A stretch of 64,000 nt of DNA, taken from positions 1 through 64,000 of the forward strand of contig CAZQSF010000004.1 in NCBI GenBank assembly GCA_964595955.1, in the 5' to 3' direction. Made by a program: the position numbers and the translations under genes. Position 1 is the first letter of the stretch. Each line of letters opens with the position of its first letter. Below the pieces are notes generated by a model. That model did no database searches. It was not told the origin of the DNA and saw only the letters and a list, made by a program, of their open reading frames with translations. This document shows positions 63,173 to 64,000 of this stretch, one piece after another. This DNA is from JAJDFU01 sp964595955. Lineage in GTDB: Bacteria > Bacteroidota > Bacteroidia > Chitinophagales > Saprospiraceae.

Positions 63173-64000
63173 TTACACCGCCGGCTTTTCAGACTGATCC
63201 CGCTTTTTCACCATAGTGAGGATGGTGGCGATCGCAACCGTTTCGCCGGTTTCGTCGTACACATCCACCAGCCATTTGACGATCCCTTTGGCGATGTCGT
63301 CTTCGTCCTTTTTCTCCTGATTTACCTTTTCCTTTACCGTCAGTTTGACGCCCAGGGTCATGCCGGGGTACACCGGTTTGGTGAACCGACACTCTTCCAA
63401 CCCGTAGTTGAGCAGGACCGGTCCTTTTTTGGGATCCACAAACAGACCGGCAGCCTTGGACAGTACGAAATAACCATGGGCTACCCGCTGCTCGAAGATG
63501 GTGCCTTCCAGGGCGGTGGCATCCATGTGGGCGTAGAAATTATCGCCGCTGACGTTGGCAAAATTCACGATGTCGGCCTCGCTGACCGTATGCTTGTGGG
63601 TAGTCACCGTTTCGCCTACCTTCAAATCCTCGAAATGCTTTCTGAATGGGTGGATAGCCGATTCAGGCCGTTCGCCGCCCACCTGGTACACATCCGTTAC
63701 GGCGGTGATCATGCTGGGATGACCCTGAATGGCCGTGCGTTGCAGGTAGTGTTTCACGCCGCGCACGCCCCCCATCTCCTCACCGCCGCCCGCTCGACCC
63801 GGGCCGCCGTGGGTGAGCAAGGGCATGGGCGAGCCATGACCGGTACTCTCCGGGGCACTTTCTTCATTGAGAATGAGGATGCGGCCATGGTAGGGAGCCG
63901 ATTCCATAACGTAGGTGCGGGCAAAATCCGGATCGGCTGTAGCAATGGTGCTCACCAGAGAGCCTTTGCCCATATTGGCCAGTTGGATCGCTTCCTCCAG
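63173..64000 (-). CDS. paaZ: PaaZ C-terminal part (5' end beyond window)
   Basis: This is the C-terminal about 275 residues of a bifunctional PaaZ; the reading frame runs off the window. The first visible part belongs to the aldehyde dehydrogenase (LANMGKGSLVSTIATADPDF, HGSPMPLLTHGGPGRAGGGE). The remaining part is the MaoC-like oxepin-CoA hydrolase (FEDLKVGETVTTHKHTVSEA, NFYAHMDATALEGTIFEQRV). PaaZ cleaves the ring of oxepin-CoA and oxidises the semialdehyde in phenylacetate degradation. The rest of the paa genes may lie beyond the edge. Confidence 0.9.
   Translation of the reverse strand: MEEAIQLANMGKGSLVSTIATADPDFARTYVMESAPYHGRILILNEESAPESTGHGSPMPLLTHGGPGRAGGGEEMGGVRGVKHYLQRTAIQGHPSMITAVTDVYQVGGERPESAIHPFRKHFEDLKVGETVTTHKHTVSEADIVNFANVSGDNFYAHMDATALEGTIFEQRVAHGYFVLSKAAGLFVDPKKGPVLLNYGLEECRFTKPVYPGMTLGVKLTVKEKVNQEKKDEDDIAKGIVKWLVDVYDETGETVAIATILTMVKKRDQSEKPAV

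Noticed and set aside
1..64000. tRNA, rRNA, tmRNA, riboswitch or insertion sequence
   Set aside because: I looked in the gaps and saw no cloverleaf, rRNA core, transposase or terminal repeats; a covariance-model search would be decisive.

Overview
The window looks like a chromosomal segment of a marine-type Bacteroidota, most likely the Saprospiria (Lewinella/Phaeodactylibacter-like). The evidence is: a type IX secretion system (T9SS) regulator (PorX) and a SprE/PorW lipoprotein; three very different proteins ending in the type B T9SS sorting domain (gliding-motility-associated C-terminal domain); SprB-type repeats; Bacteroidota-type promoters (TTTG or TTG, about 20 bases, TAnnTTTG); few Shine-Dalgarno sequences; and moderately high GC. 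No rRNA, tRNA, CRISPR array, insertion sequence, phage or plasmid gene was recognised, so this is mostly core genome with a few large, fast-evolving surface-protein genes. Taxonomy is an inference from gene families, not from a marker search.

Layout. 0.1-9 kb: alpha/beta hydrolase coupled to an HD-domain phosphohydrolase, then divergent porX, tatC with a small membrane protein, a CaCA cation exchanger, and two LamG-domain paralogs that flank a YbaB/EbfC gene. 8.9-20 kb: a 1522-aa secreted SprB-repeat protein with a cohesin-like domain, hutI, a thioredoxin-SPOR fusion, an XRE regulator divergent from an ECF-like sigma factor, rhomboid protease with pfkA, and a Bacteroidota-specific hypothetical gene. 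20-31.5 kb: tdk; a tight purH-coaX-outer-membrane-protein-TPR-TPR operon; upp; a polysaccharide-deacetylase-like protein; a beta-barrel protein; lipA. 31.5-37.2 kb: an 1860-aa surface protein with 23 tandem repeats of about 51 residues. 37.5-49.6 kb: dprA with alkaline phosphatase, an SH3b protein, a glucosaminidase-like protein, split transketolase overlapping a cystathionine gamma-synthase/lyase gene, HU, a tiny lipoprotein, and an oligopeptide ABC transporter lacking its ATPases. 50-57.6 kb: a TIGR01777-type epimerase, an HAD phosphatase, an M23 peptidase, sprE/porW, a Na+/H+ antiporter and a small SPOR-like protein. 57.9-64 kb: a minus-strand cluster of fused alpha/beta E1 dehydrogenase, transglutaminase, enoyl-CoA hydratase-like protein, DUF2867-type SDR and the 3' part of paaZ, suggesting phenylacetate or acyl-CoA catabolism.

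How the parts fit. PorX and SprE/PorW are T9SS components or regulators, and the three type B sorting-domain proteins in the same window are predicted cargo, destined for the surface or medium. SPOR proteins, the M23 peptidase, the glucosaminidase and the SH3b protein suggest envelope remodelling. The rest are housekeeping genes for nucleotide, cofactor and central carbon metabolism.

The best candidates for something new are the recently amplified repeats in the giant protein at 31590-37172, the coaX-linked outer-membrane/TPR cassette, the E1-transglutaminase-crotonase operon (whose crotonase lacks a usual catalytic glutamate), and paired palindromes at 57627-57738. Nothing here amounts to a proven undescribed system.
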